Made by a program: the position numbers and the translations under genes
Shown: positions 53,716 to 62,360 of the stretch, piece after piece
Position numbering within the stretch: position 1 is the stretch's first letter
Layout of the letters: each line of letters starts with the position of its first letter
From: CAYZQH01 sp050300015
GTDB lineage: Bacteria; Pseudomonadota; Gammaproteobacteria; Pseudomonadales; Cellvibrionaceae
Assembly: GCA_050300015.1 (NCBI GenBank)
Contig: JBNKWZ010000014.1
Location: 1 to 64,000, forward strand
DNA length: 64,000 bases
Reading direction: 5' to 3'
The notes under the pieces: model-generated
Told to the model about the DNA's origin: nothing
Database searches by the model: none
What the model saw: only the letters and a program-made list of their open reading frames with translations

Positions 53716-54873
53716 ATGTTATTTTTTAGACGCAACAAAAAGAACCCCAATCCTCAAGCCGAGCCCACGCCCTCTGAGGTAGACGCCGACGCCGTGGCTG
53801 AAATAACGCCACAAGACCTCGCCCTCGGCGAAGCCGAAGACGCGGTTTCTGCCGCCACGGCCAAAGCATCAACAGCAGAGCCGCCACAAGAAGCTGCACA
53901 AAAGCTCCCCTCAGCAGAAACCACCACGCCCAAAGAACAGAAAAAGCCCGGCTTTTTTGCTCGCCTTAAACAAGGATTGTCGCGCACCAGCGCACAGTTT
54001 TCCGAAGGCTTGGGCACCCTGTTGCTGGGTAAAAAAGCCATTGATGACGAACTCCTAGAAGAACTGGAAACACAATTACTGATTGCCGATGTCGGTGTAG
54101 ACGCCACCGGTCAGATCATCGACGCGCTCACCGCAAAAGTAGCGCGCAAACAATTGACCGACTCCGACGCGCTTTTTGAGGCCTTGCAAGCCGAACTAGA
54201 AGCTCTCCTCTCACCGGTGGAAGCCCCCTTGGTTGTGAGTAAGACTCAATCCCCTTTTGTGATTTTGGTGGTGGGCGTCAATGGTGTTGGCAAAACCACC
54301 ACTATCGGCAAACTCGCCAAGCGCCTGCAAAGTGAAGGCAAATCTGTGATGCTGGCGGCGGGAGACACCTTTCGTGCCGCGGCAGTAGAACAACTACAAG
54401 TGTGGGGCGAGCGCAACGATGTGCCCGTGGTAGCGCAGCACACAGGGGCCGACAGCGCCTCGGTGATTTTTGACGCCATTAGTGCTGCCCAGTCACGCGG
54501 CATTGATGTGGTCATTGCCGATACTGCCGGTCGACTGCATAACAAAAGTCACTTAATGGAAGAACTCGCCAAGGTTCGCCGGGTGATGGGCAAACTGGAT
54601 ACCACCGCACCTCATGAAGTGTTGTTAGTGTTGGATGCCGGCACCGGACAAAATGCCGTAAGCCAAGCGGACCTGTTCAAACAAACAGCAGGGGTCACAG
54701 GCCTCGCCCTCACCAAGCTCGACGGCACAGCCAAGGGCGGGGTGATTTTCGCGCTCACGCAAAAACACAATCTCCCCGTGCGCTTTATCGGTGTGGGTGA
54801 AAGCATCGACGATCTGCAAGTGTTTAAAGCCAAGAGTTTTGTGAACGCCCTATTTGGCAAACCCGACAGCTAG
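53716..54873 (+). CDS. ftsY: Signal recognition particle receptor FtsY
   Basis: 385 aa. Receptor for signal-recognition particle at the inner membrane. An acidic, Ala/Pro/Glu-rich A domain (about residues 10-85) is followed by the NG GTPase: GVNGVGKTTTIGKLAKRLQ (G1), DTFRAAAVEQLQVW, DTAGRLHNKSHLMEEL and TKLDGTAKGG. The start is the ATG at 53716, after GTG at 53710. The stop TAG (54871-54873) coincides with one copy of the CTAG target duplication of the element that follows. Confidence 0.96.
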   Translation: MLFFRRNKKNPNPQAEPTPSEVDADAVAEITPQDLALGEAEDAVSAATAKASTAEPPQEAAQKLPSAETTTPKEQKKPGFFARLKQGLSRTSAQFSEGLGTLLLGKKAIDDELLEELETQLLIADVGVDATGQIIDALTAKVARKQLTDSDALFEALQAELEALLSPVEAPLVVSKTQSPFVILVVGVNGVGKTTTIGKLAKRLQSEGKSVMLAAGDTFRAAAVEQLQVWGERNDVPVVAQHTGADSASVIFDAISAAQSRGIDVVIADTAGRLHNKSHLMEELAKVRRVMGKLDTTAPHEVLLVLDAGTGQNAVSQADLFKQTAGVTGLALTKLDGTAKGGVIFALTQKHNLPVRFIGVGESIDDLQVFKAKSFVNALFGKPDS

Positions 54874-55087
54874 TGTGCAGTCTCAAATAGATCGCGGGAA
54901 TAGGTCGTTCACAGCAAGGCGCGACTCGCAGGTAATGGTGGCGCCCTTGGCAATAGGTGGAACGAAGCGATGAGCGTTTGGAGAGATTCCCGAAGGGTGA
55001 GCGACCAGCGGGAGGTCTGTATCATGTGCGCCAAAGTATCAATGGCCGCCCATCTATTTGTGCAATCTATTTGAGACAGTACACTAG
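54870..55087. mobile_element. Non-autonomous transposon-like element (MITE-like) between ftsY and ftsE
   Basis: A 210-bp sequence (54874-55083) with terminal inverted repeats of 19 bp, TGTGCAGTCTCAAATAGAT at the left and TGTACTGTCTCAAATAGAT (reversed) at the right, 17 of 19 identical. It is flanked by CTAG at both ends (54870-54873 and 55084-55087), a 4-bp target duplication. No transposase; no frame longer than shadows. Taking out one CTAG and the element leaves ftsY stop and ftsE start 5 bp apart. CTAG targets are used by transposases such as IS5-type enzymes, but the parent element is not identified. Confidence 0.85.
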
Positions 55088-55092
55088 CACCC

Positions 55093-55761
55093 ATGATTGA
55101 ATTTCGCCACGTTGCCAAACGCTACCCCGAGGGACATGACGCTTTAAAAGCCCTGTCACTCCACGTCACGCGCGGTGAAATGGTGTTTTTAACCGGCCAC
55201 TCGGGAGCCGGTAAAAGCACACTGCTCAAATTGATCATGCTGATGGAGCGCCCCACCCGCGGCGATGTGATTGTGGCTGGGCGCAACTTGCAAAAGCTGC
55301 GTGCCAGCCAAATTCCCTTTCACCGCCGCCAAGTCGGCGTGGTGTTCCAAAACCACCAACTGCTGTTTGACCGCAATGTATTCGACAATGTGGCTCTGCC
55401 GTTGCAAATCGCGGGTTACCATAACCGTGAAGTGGGCCGGCGGGTGCGTGCCGCACTCGACAAAGTGGGGCTACTCGATCGTGAACGCGTCAACCCCATG
55501 ACCCTGTCCGGTGGCGAGCAACAACGGGTGGGCATTGCTCGTGCCGTGGTCAATAAACCAGCACTGCTATTGGCCGACGAACCCACCGGTAACCTCGACC
55601 CCAAACTCTCCGCAGAGATTATGAGATTATTCCAGCAGTTCAATGATGTGGGGGTCACCGTACTCATCGCCAGCCATGACTTTGGCTTGATTAATTCTCT
55701 GCAAAAACGTGTACTCACGCTGGATCAGGGCGAGCTTGCTCACGATGGGCTGTGGACATGA
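55093..55761 (+). CDS. ftsE: Cell division ATP-binding protein FtsE
   Basis: 222 aa. The ABC-type ATPase that, with FtsX, activates peptidoglycan hydrolases at the septum. Walker A TGHSGAGKSTLLK, the Q-loop VVFQNHQLL, the signature LSGGEQQRVGIAR, Walker B LLLADEPTGNLDP and the switch His in ASHDFGLI. ATG at 55093, just past the right end of the transposon-like element. The stop overlaps ftsX (ATGA). Confidence 0.97.
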   Translation: MIEFRHVAKRYPEGHDALKALSLHVTRGEMVFLTGHSGAGKSTLLKLIMLMERPTRGDVIVAGRNLQKLRASQIPFHRRQVGVVFQNHQLLFDRNVFDNVALPLQIAGYHNREVGRRVRAALDKVGLLDRERVNPMTLSGGEQQRVGIARAVVNKPALLLADEPTGNLDPKLSAEIMRLFQQFNDVGVTVLIASHDFGLINSLQKRVLTLDQGELAHDGLWT

Positions 55762-56738
55762 GGCGCGACGAGAGGCGCACCGCGCGCGGTGCAAAAAGCC
55801 ACAACACCGGCTACGGCGACATGATCCGCGCCTGGCGCTTGCACCACCAGCATTCGGCCAAGCAATCCTTACTGCGCCTAGTCAAAACTCCCATCCAAAC
55901 CCTCATGACCGGACTGGTCGTGGCCATTGCCCTGGCGCTGCCGGCCACCTTGTTATTGACCATGCAAAACATCGAGCGTTTGGGCGAGCGCTGGGATGCC
56001 ACCCCCAAAATCAGCGTATTTTTGCATGTGCGTGCCAAGGAAGCGGCCATCAATCATCTCAAAGCCGCCCTTGAACAGCGCGCAGAAGTGCATACCGTGG
56101 AGTACCTCTCGCCAGAGGCCGCCCTCGCACAGTTTCAAGCGCAATCTGGCTTCAGTGACGTGCTGAATGGCTTAGAGGACAATCCCTTGCCGCCCACACT
56201 AGTGGTTACACCTTCGGCCACGGCACGTACCACAGCGCAGTTTGCTGAGCTCACCGAATGGCTGCAGGCTTCCCAAATTGTGGACAGCGTGGAATACGAC
56301 ATGGCCTGGGTCAAACGCCTACGCGCGATGATGGCGCTCGGTCAAAAATTGGTCTTGGCGCTCGCCTCACTGTTGGGTCTTGGGGTATTACTGGCCATTG
56401 GCAATACCGTACGCCTGGCCATCGAAAACCGCAAAGAAGAAATCATCATCATCAAGCTGGTGGGCGGCACCAACGGCTTTGTGCGCAGACCTTTCCTTTA
56501 CAGTGGTATTTGGTACGGTTTATTTGGTGGGTTTTTAGCCTGCCTTCTGGTGGCCATTGGGTTTGCGAGTCTGCAAGGTGCCGTGGCCGACTTGGCGAGT
56601 GCCTACTCGACGCGTTTTCAACTGGACAACCTCGGTGCCCGCGAAGGGCTCGCCCTGCTGGGAGTGAGTATGGTACTCGGCTGGCTAGGCGCGTGGCTCG
56701 CCGTGGGCCGCCATCTGCATCAAATCGAGCCTCGCTAG
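55758..56738 (+). CDS. ftsX: Cell division protein FtsX
   Basis: 326 aa from ATG 55758 (ATGA overlap with ftsE); a GTG at 55752 is also in frame. Four transmembrane segments: about residues 40-65 (QTLMTGLVVAIALALPATLLL), and three in the C-terminal third (ALASLLGLGVLLAIGNTV, SGIWYGLFGGFLACLLVAIG, GLALLGVSMVLGWLGAWLAV), with a large periplasmic loop between the first and second. The loop contacts hydrolase activators. Operon with ftsE, then rpoH. Confidence 0.94.
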   Translation: MRRDERRTARGAKSHNTGYGDMIRAWRLHHQHSAKQSLLRLVKTPIQTLMTGLVVAIALALPATLLLTMQNIERLGERWDATPKISVFLHVRAKEAAINHLKAALEQRAEVHTVEYLSPEAALAQFQAQSGFSDVLNGLEDNPLPPTLVVTPSATARTTAQFAELTEWLQASQIVDSVEYDMAWVKRLRAMMALGQKLVLALASLLGLGVLLAIGNTVRLAIENRKEEIIIIKLVGGTNGFVRRPFLYSGIWYGLFGGFLACLLVAIGFASLQGAVADLASAYSTRFQLDNLGAREGLALLGVSMVLGWLGAWLAVGRHLHQIEPR

Positions 56739-56930
56739 GCTTGCGATTGACAGCCAAATCACCCGCTCAACAGGGAACTTCGTCACAACCGGCGCATCCA
56801 AGATTTGCATTCGGGGGATCTACCCCAAAGTTAAACCTCTTGGCGCGTGAGTCACCCCTTTTTGGCTAGCCTCAAACGGCCACGAATGCTACACTTTGAC
56901 AGCTTTATTGACTATTTTTGGAGGAAATCT

Positions 56931-57785
56931 ATGGGTACCAACCTACTGCCTAAGGATGCGCTGTCGCCAGGTCAAAACCTGAATGCGTACATCCAGGTTG
57001 TCAACGGGTTCCCAGTGCTCTCTGCAGAAGAAGAGAAGGAATTGGCAGAGGACCTTTACTACCGCAATGACCTTGAAGCTGCGCGCCGCCTGGTCATGGC
57101 GCACCTACGCTTTGTGGTCCACATCGCCAAATCCTACTCCGGCTACGGATTATCCCAAAGCGATTTAGTGCAAGAGGGTAACGTGGGCCTGATGAAAGCC
57201 GTTAAGCGTTTCAACCCCGAAAAGGGCGTGCGCTTGATTTCTTTCGCCGTCCATTGGATCAAAGCCGAGATTCACGAATTTATTCTGCGCAACTGGCGCA
57301 TCGTCAAAATCGCCACGACCAAAGCCCAGCGCAAATTGTTCTTCAACCTGCGTGGCCAAAAGAAACACCTCGGCTGGTTAACCCTGAACGAGGCCAAAGC
57401 CGTGGCCGCAGATTTAAACGTGGATGTGAAGCACGTGCAGGATATGGAAGGCCGCTTGTCCGCCTTTGACGCGGGTTTTGACGCCGGCGCAGATGACGAC
57501 GACGACACCGCCTTTTTGGCTCCAGCCAACTACCTGGAAGACCGTCGATTCGACCCCGCCACGCTAATGGAAAACGCCAACTGGACAGAGACCTCCGTCA
57601 ACGGCTTGGAAGTCGCGCTGGAGCAACTGGATGATCGCAGCCGTGACATTTTGCAAAAACGCTGGCTGAATGACAACAAATCCACACTGCACGATTTGGC
57701 CGCAGAATACGGCGTCTCTGCCGAGCGCATTCGCCAACTGGAAAAGAATGCCATGAACAAAATCCGAGTGATGATGGAGGCCTAA
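56931..57785 (+). CDS. rpoH: RNA polymerase heat-shock sigma factor (sigma-32)
   Basis: 284 aa from the ATG at 56931, preceded by GGAGGAAAT; the frame is open upstream to 56847 but has no support. Sigma region 2 (LVMAHLRFVVHIAKSYSGYG, SDLVQEGNVGLMKAVKRFNP, ISFAVHWIKAEIHEFILRNW) and the RpoH box QRKLFFNLR in KAQRKLFFNLR, plus region 4 (HDLAAEYGVSAERIRQLEKN). Directs RNA polymerase to heat-shock promoters; the 5' region of the mRNA may be temperature-sensitive, as known in E. coli. A good terminator follows. After ftsEX, the normal order. Confidence 0.96.
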   Translation: MGTNLLPKDALSPGQNLNAYIQVVNGFPVLSAEEEKELAEDLYYRNDLEAARRLVMAHLRFVVHIAKSYSGYGLSQSDLVQEGNVGLMKAVKRFNPEKGVRLISFAVHWIKAEIHEFILRNWRIVKIATTKAQRKLFFNLRGQKKHLGWLTLNEAKAVAADLNVDVKHVQDMEGRLSAFDAGFDAGADDDDDTAFLAPANYLEDRRFDPATLMENANWTETSVNGLEVALEQLDDRSRDILQKRWLNDNKSTLHDLAAEYGVSAERIRQLEKNAMNKIRVMMEA

Positions 57786-57806
57786 GCAGCCTTACCCCAT
57801 CATCCC

Positions 57807-57833
57807 AAAGGCCGCGGTAACGCGGCTTTTTTT
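57807..57833 (+). terminator. Terminator after rpoH
   Basis: A 10-bp stem including one G-U (57807-57816 with 57821-57830), loop GTAA, then a T-run to 57833, just past the rpoH stop and before the fructokinase gene. Confidence 0.85.
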
Positions 57834-57871
57834 ATGGGCCGAACCCGCTTAGGCATTGGATACATAAAACG

Positions 57872-58762
57872 ATGACACCCCACTACGCCGGTATCGACGC
57901 CGGTGGCACCACCTTTAAATGTCTACTCGCAAGCGGGCCAAAGGCGCTGCTGGCCGAAACCGCCATTCCCGTAACCACTCCCAATACCACACTCGCCGCC
58001 TGTGCGGACTTTTTCCGAGAGGCGCAAGCACAATACGGGCGCACGCAAGCACTTGGCCTCGCTTGCTTTGGCCCCATCGATTGTAAACCTCAGTCTCCCC
58101 GCTACGGCACCATTACCAGCACACCTAAGCCAGGCTGGAGTAACACCGCGATAGTGGCATTCTTTGAAGCTCAGCTCGGCCTCCCCATTGGCTTCGACAC
58201 CGATGTGAATGCCGCATTATTGGCCGAGACGCAATGGGGGGCGGCCGAGGGCCAGCAAAATGCCCTTTATGCCACAGTGGGCACCGGCATTGGCATGGGC
58301 GCGATGGTGGCGGGCCAACGGCTGCACGGCGAACTCCACCCTGAAGTGGGCCATATGCGTGTGGCCCGCCAAGCGGGTGACACCTTTGCCGGCGTCTGCC
58401 CTTATCACACAGATTGCCTTGAAGGCCTAGCATCAGGCCCGGCGCTTACCGCCCGTGCCGGGCAGCCGCTCGAGACCTTGGCGAACGATCACCCAGTGTG
58501 GGACACCGCTGCCTATTATCTGGCAAGCCTTTGCTGGAATGCGGCGGTGCACTATGCACCCGCCAAAATTGTACTCGGCGGCGGTGTGATGCAGCGCCAC
58601 CATTTGCTGCCCCTCATCCGCAGCGCCTACCAATCATTGAATAACGGCTATCTAACCACTACCCCAGACCATGCCATTGTTTTGGCCGGTCTCGGTCCGC
58701 GAGCTGGTGCATTAGGCGCCATCGCGCTGGCACAAAATGCGAGCACCCAAAAACATGCATGA
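57872..58762 (+). CDS. ROK-family fructokinase
   Basis: 296 aa. A sugar kinase of the ROK family that likely phosphorylates fructose at C6. N-terminal ATP-binding GIDAGGTTFKCLLA, the ROK signature GTGIGMGAMVAGQRLHGELH, and the zinc site in CPYHTDCLEGLASGPA, the pattern typical of the bacterial fructokinases (ROK type). Phosphate/adenosine motif VLGGGVMQR near the end. Weak ribosome-binding site. Its stop overlaps the mtfA-like start by 8 bp (ATGCATGA). Confidence 0.85.
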   Translation: MTPHYAGIDAGGTTFKCLLASGPKALLAETAIPVTTPNTTLAACADFFREAQAQYGRTQALGLACFGPIDCKPQSPRYGTITSTPKPGWSNTAIVAFFEAQLGLPIGFDTDVNAALLAETQWGAAEGQQNALYATVGTGIGMGAMVAGQRLHGELHPEVGHMRVARQAGDTFAGVCPYHTDCLEGLASGPALTARAGQPLETLANDHPVWDTAAYYLASLCWNAAVHYAPAKIVLGGGVMQRHHLLPLIRSAYQSLNNGYLTTTPDHAIVLAGLGPRAGALGAIALAQNASTQKHA

Positions 58763-59648
58763 CCCCCTATTGTTTTGGATAATTCTATTCGGTGGCGCGA
58801 GCATTTGGCTCGGCTTAAAACTTTGGCAACGGTTTAAACGCGCACAGGCTCTGCAGGCACCCTTCCCTGAAAATTGGCTAACCATCCTCAAAAACCGCTT
58901 GCCGCTTTACGACAACCTGCCGCAAGTACAACAACAAGAATTGCAAAATCACATCAAGCCCTTTTTATTCGACAAAACTTTTGTGGGTTGCGCAGGCTTA
59001 GAGGTGACCGAGGAAATGCGCGTGACCATCGCCGCTTGCGCCTGCCTGTTGTTGCTCAACCGGCAAACTTCCGGTTACAAAAAAGTGCGTTGGATTTACC
59101 TTTACCCCTCAGAATTTGTCGTTCACCACAGCGTACAAGACGCCGCTGGGGTGGTAACCGATGGCAAGCGCCGTTTGGTGGGTGAAGCGTGGCACAACGG
59201 TCGCGTCATTTTGTCCTGGGATGATGTAGCCAAAGGTGTTTATGACTTTAACGATGGTCGCAACGTGGTCTTACACGAGTTTGCCCACCAACTCGACGGC
59301 GAATCCGGCAACACCAACGGCGCACCACTGCTATACAGTCGTGGCGCTTACGGCAGCTGGGCCACGATCATGTCACGCGAATACAACAGCCTGCGCGAGC
59401 ACGCCTATTTTGGCAAAAAAACCATTTTAGATACCTATGGCGCCACCAACCCTGCAGAATTTTTTGCGGTGGCCACCGAAACCTTTTTTGAAGAACCCGA
59501 CGCTCTGGCCGAGGAACATCCCGAGCTTTTTGAAGAGCTCAAAAACTATTATCAGAACGACCCGCGTGAGTGGCATAAGCCTCTAAAATCATCGACGCTC
59601 AATAAAAACGCGCCTTCTTCCAAACCCAGTTCCGCCAAATCTCAATAG
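58755..59648 (+). CDS. mtfA: MtfA-like zinc peptidase (M90 family)
   Basis: 297 aa from the ATG at 58755. A zinc-dependent peptidase; in E. coli MtfA binds the repressor Mlc and so tunes glucose uptake. An N-terminal membrane segment (LLFWIILFGGASIWLGLKLW) precedes the catalytic HEFAHQLDGESG (HExxH) and downstream EFFAVATETFFEEP with the third ligand. Length agrees with MtfA plus a short C-terminal tail. Overlaps the fructokinase by 8 bp. Confidence 0.87.
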   Translation: MHDPLLFWIILFGGASIWLGLKLWQRFKRAQALQAPFPENWLTILKNRLPLYDNLPQVQQQELQNHIKPFLFDKTFVGCAGLEVTEEMRVTIAACACLLLLNRQTSGYKKVRWIYLYPSEFVVHHSVQDAAGVVTDGKRRLVGEAWHNGRVILSWDDVAKGVYDFNDGRNVVLHEFAHQLDGESGNTNGAPLLYSRGAYGSWATIMSREYNSLREHAYFGKKTILDTYGATNPAEFFAVATETFFEEPDALAEEHPELFEELKNYYQNDPREWHKPLKSSTLNKNAPSSKPSSAKSQ

Positions 59649-59660
59649 GCAACCCTTCTC

Positions 59661-60860
59661 GTGGTCAGATTTATTCATCCCAAGCGCGGCAGCGCCAAGC
59701 ATCGCCAACCGCCCTCGCCATTATTGGGTAAAACCATCACCGGGTTCGTCACCGATTTAGGCGCCCAGGGACACGGCATTGTGACATTGGAGTCCGGCGA
59801 AAAGGTTTTTGTCTCCGGCGCTTGGGAAGGCGAGCATATAAAGGCCAAAATCACCCATCAAAAACAAAAATTGCTGTTTGCCAAAACACTCGAAGTGCTC
59901 ACACCACACCCCGACCGACACGAGCCGCCCTGCGCGCACCACACAGCCAAACCCAACGCTTGCGGTGGCTGCCCATGGCTGTTTATGAGCTACTCTGCGC
60001 AATTAGCCGCCAAACAAAAACGTGTGGCCGCAGCGCTTGCGCCGCTACTGACCTCGAGCGCCATATTACATCCCATTTTGGGTGCCCCCAACCCGCTGGG
60101 TTATCGCCACCGCGCGCAATTCAAAACCGATGGCCAAACGCTCGGTTTTTTAAGCGCGCACTCCCATCAATTGGTGAGCATCGATGATTGCCAAGCGCTC
60201 ACAGAAGGTGCGAACCAACAATTGCATCGTTTGCACCAACAATTACCCAACTGCGAATGGCAAAGCCGCAAACGCAACCGTTTAACCACGCTCGACATCA
60301 ATGAAACCAAAGTCAGCGTGAACCAGCGCTTACCTTTCGCACAGGCCAACCGCGACCAAAATCACATGATGCGACGCTGGCTTCGGCAAACGCTGTCGTC
60401 ATTACCCAGAACACAGGGCGTTTTAGAATTGTTTGCAGGGTCCGGCAACTTTACCGAAGTGATCGCAGAGCTCGGTTTTAACCAAATCACGGCGGTCGAG
60501 GGCGTGATGGAAGCCACCGAGGCACTCGGCGCAAAACAATTACCCAATGTACACGCCATCACGCAAGACCTATTTCACGAACAAGGCATTTTGCGGCTGA
60601 CTCAACAGTTGGGGCAAATCGATACCCTGGTGCTCGACCCGCCACGTGAGGGCTTTAAAATTATTGGATTTTTGACCCAAGCACTTAAAGATCTTCAGCA
60701 GGTGATGTACATCTCCTGCGATTTGGCCACGTTCAAAAGGGATGCCCAAGTGCTCATCGAACAAGGATTTCAACTGCTGGAAGTACAGCCGGTAGATGGC
60801 TTTGCACAAACACCCCACGTGGAGCTGCTGGCAACGTTCACTCGCCGTCGCGCATCATGA
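59661..60860 (+). CDS. RlmD-like 23S rRNA (uracil-C5)-methyltransferase
   Basis: 399 aa, GTG start at 59661. A RumA/RlmD-type enzyme that methylates uracil 1939 in 23S rRNA (by homology). TRAM domain at the N-terminus (GKTITGFVTDLGAQGHGIV), four cysteines for the iron-sulfur cluster (EPPCAHH, ACGGCPW, DDCQ), and the SAM/catalytic motifs LDPPREG and YISCDLATF with the nucleophilic Cys. Slightly shorter than E. coli RlmD (433). Could alternatively be a paralogue with another uracil target. Overlaps the next gene by 4 bp. Confidence 0.85.
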   Translation: MVRFIHPKRGSAKHRQPPSPLLGKTITGFVTDLGAQGHGIVTLESGEKVFVSGAWEGEHIKAKITHQKQKLLFAKTLEVLTPHPDRHEPPCAHHTAKPNACGGCPWLFMSYSAQLAAKQKRVAAALAPLLTSSAILHPILGAPNPLGYRHRAQFKTDGQTLGFLSAHSHQLVSIDDCQALTEGANQQLHRLHQQLPNCEWQSRKRNRLTTLDINETKVSVNQRLPFAQANRDQNHMMRRWLRQTLSSLPRTQGVLELFAGSGNFTEVIAELGFNQITAVEGVMEATEALGAKQLPNVHAITQDLFHEQGILRLTQQLGQIDTLVLDPPREGFKIIGFLTQALKDLQQVMYISCDLATFKRDAQVLIEQGFQLLEVQPVDGFAQTPHVELLATFTRRRAS

Positions 60861-61570
60861 TCCCAAAATCGTGCGCTCTAACAGTGGCCGACATTCACGC
60901 CACCTTGATTCGTTCAAAACGCAAAAGTTTAGGGCTCATGGTACGCGACGGCGAAGTGATCATCCGCGCACCCGCCCGCGCGCCGATCAACAGCATTCAA
61001 GCCTTCGTCCAACAAAAGCTACCCTGGATACGCAACCACCTTCATCAACAACAGCAAAAAGCGGCCGCCAACGCACGGGCTTTTAAAAGCGGGGAGATTT
61101 TCTTTTGGCTCGGTGAGCCACTAACACTGTCACTCGCACGGGGAGGCACCATTGAAGTCAGGCGCCAAGACAATAACTTACAGCTCATCTGCCCTAACCC
61201 CAGCAATGTTAAGCGGGTGCGCCACCACCTGGAAGCCTGGTACAAACGCGAAGCCCTAGTGTATTTAAACGAACGTGTGGCGTGCTACGAAAAACATTTG
61301 CAGGTCCACGCAAAAGGCCTTAAGGTGCGCCGCTACAAAGCGCGCTGGGGTAGCTGCAACCATCGCCACGAAATCCAAATCAATTGGCTTTTGTTAATGG
61401 CACCCGCGAAAGTGGTGGATTACGTGGTGGTGCACGAGCTTTGCCATATTCGCCATTTCAACCACTCGAAGGCCTTTTGGCGAATGGTTGAAAGCGCCTA
61501 CCCTACCTATGCCACTGAGCGACAATGGTTACACCAGCAAACCCATATTGCATGGCCCGAGCATGACTGA
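60857..61570 (+). CDS. YgjP-like metallopeptidase domain protein (DUF45)
   Basis: 237 aa. A DUF45/M48-like zinc peptidase of the YgjP family: RSKRKSLGLMVRDGEVIIRAP at the N-terminus (in part), LKVRRYKARWGSCNHRHEI, and the catalytic VVHELCHIRHFNHSKAFW (HExxH with a third ligand). Function is not settled; a protein-repair or RNA-related role has been proposed because of neighbours. Starts with ATGA overlap to the RlmD-like gene and ends overlapping trmB. Confidence 0.87.
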   Translation: MIPKSCALTVADIHATLIRSKRKSLGLMVRDGEVIIRAPARAPINSIQAFVQQKLPWIRNHLHQQQQKAAANARAFKSGEIFFWLGEPLTLSLARGGTIEVRRQDNNLQLICPNPSNVKRVRHHLEAWYKREALVYLNERVACYEKHLQVHAKGLKVRRYKARWGSCNHRHEIQINWLLLMAPAKVVDYVVVHELCHIRHFNHSKAFWRMVESAYPTYATERQWLHQQTHIAWPEHD

Positions 61571-62270
61571 CTTAAAACCTGAATTTAAAAACAAACCCAT
61601 TCGCAGTTTTGTGATTCGTGGTGGCCGCATCACCGAAGGCCAACGCACTGCCTTCGAACAATGGTGGCCACACTACGGATTGAGTCTATTCGACGGCCCC
61701 TTGTCACTGGAACACAGCTTTCCCCAAAACCAACCTTTGGTGATAGAAGTGGGCTTTGGTATGGGAGATTCCCTATTAGCGATGGCAAACGCCGCACCTG
61801 AGCTTAATTTTTTAGGGATTGAAGTCCACCCACCCGGTGTGGGTCGACTCATTAACGAAGCAGGTAAAGGTAGCCTTCAAAACCTGCGGGTGTATATGGC
61901 CGATGCCGTAGATGTGCTAACCGATTGCATCAATGATAACAGTGTTCACCGTTTTCAACTGTACTTTCCCGACCCTTGGCACAAAAAAAAGCATCACAAA
62001 CGCCGCATTGTGCAGCCAGAATTTATGGCGTTAGTAACAGACAAACTCAAACCGGGCGGCGTGGTCCACATGGCCACCGACTGGCAAGCCTACGCAGAGC
62101 ATATGCTGGAAGTACTCAACCACAACCCTTTGCTGCAAAACACCGTTACTGACTATGCCCCTAAACCCGACTACCGCCCCGAAACAAAATTCGAGCGTCG
62201 CGGCGAAACCCTCGGTCACGGTGTGTGGGATCTGGTTTTTCAAAAAAACGGTCTATCCTCCACGCTCTAG
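61563..62270 (+). CDS. trmB: tRNA (guanine(46)-N(7))-methyltransferase
   Basis: 235 aa from the ATG at 61563, overlapping the upstream stop by 8 bp (ATGACTGA). N7-methylates G46 of tRNA. Family motifs: RSFVIRGGRITEGQ, VIEVGFGMGDSLLAMA (SAM), GIEVHPPGVGRL, YFPDPWHKKKHHKRRIVQ and HMATDWQAYAEHMLEVL. The frame upstream to 61488 is a shadow. Confidence 0.96.
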   Translation: MTDLKPEFKNKPIRSFVIRGGRITEGQRTAFEQWWPHYGLSLFDGPLSLEHSFPQNQPLVIEVGFGMGDSLLAMANAAPELNFLGIEVHPPGVGRLINEAGKGSLQNLRVYMADAVDVLTDCINDNSVHRFQLYFPDPWHKKKHHKRRIVQPEFMALVTDKLKPGGVVHMATDWQAYAEHMLEVLNHNPLLQNTVTDYAPKPDYRPETKFERRGETLGHGVWDLVFQKNGLSSTL

Positions 62271-62304
62271 TACTTTAAATCTCTCCCAAACGTTCACTCG
62301 CCAC

Positions 62305-62341
62305 AAACAAAAACGGCCCACCTTTTGACAGGCAGGCCGTT
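62305..62341 (-). terminator. Likely terminator after algP (and trmB)
   Basis: An inverted repeat AACGGCC/GGCCGTT with inner partial pairing is followed on the minus strand by TTTGTTTG; it lies 20 bp past the algP-like stop. On the plus strand it is just past the trmB stop. Convergent genes may share it. Confidence 0.55.
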
Positions 62342-62360
62342 CATACTGCGACACAGCGTT

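Noticed and set aside
54870..55087. A complete insertion sequence between ftsY and ftsE
   Set aside because: The 210 bp have inverted ends but no transposase frame.
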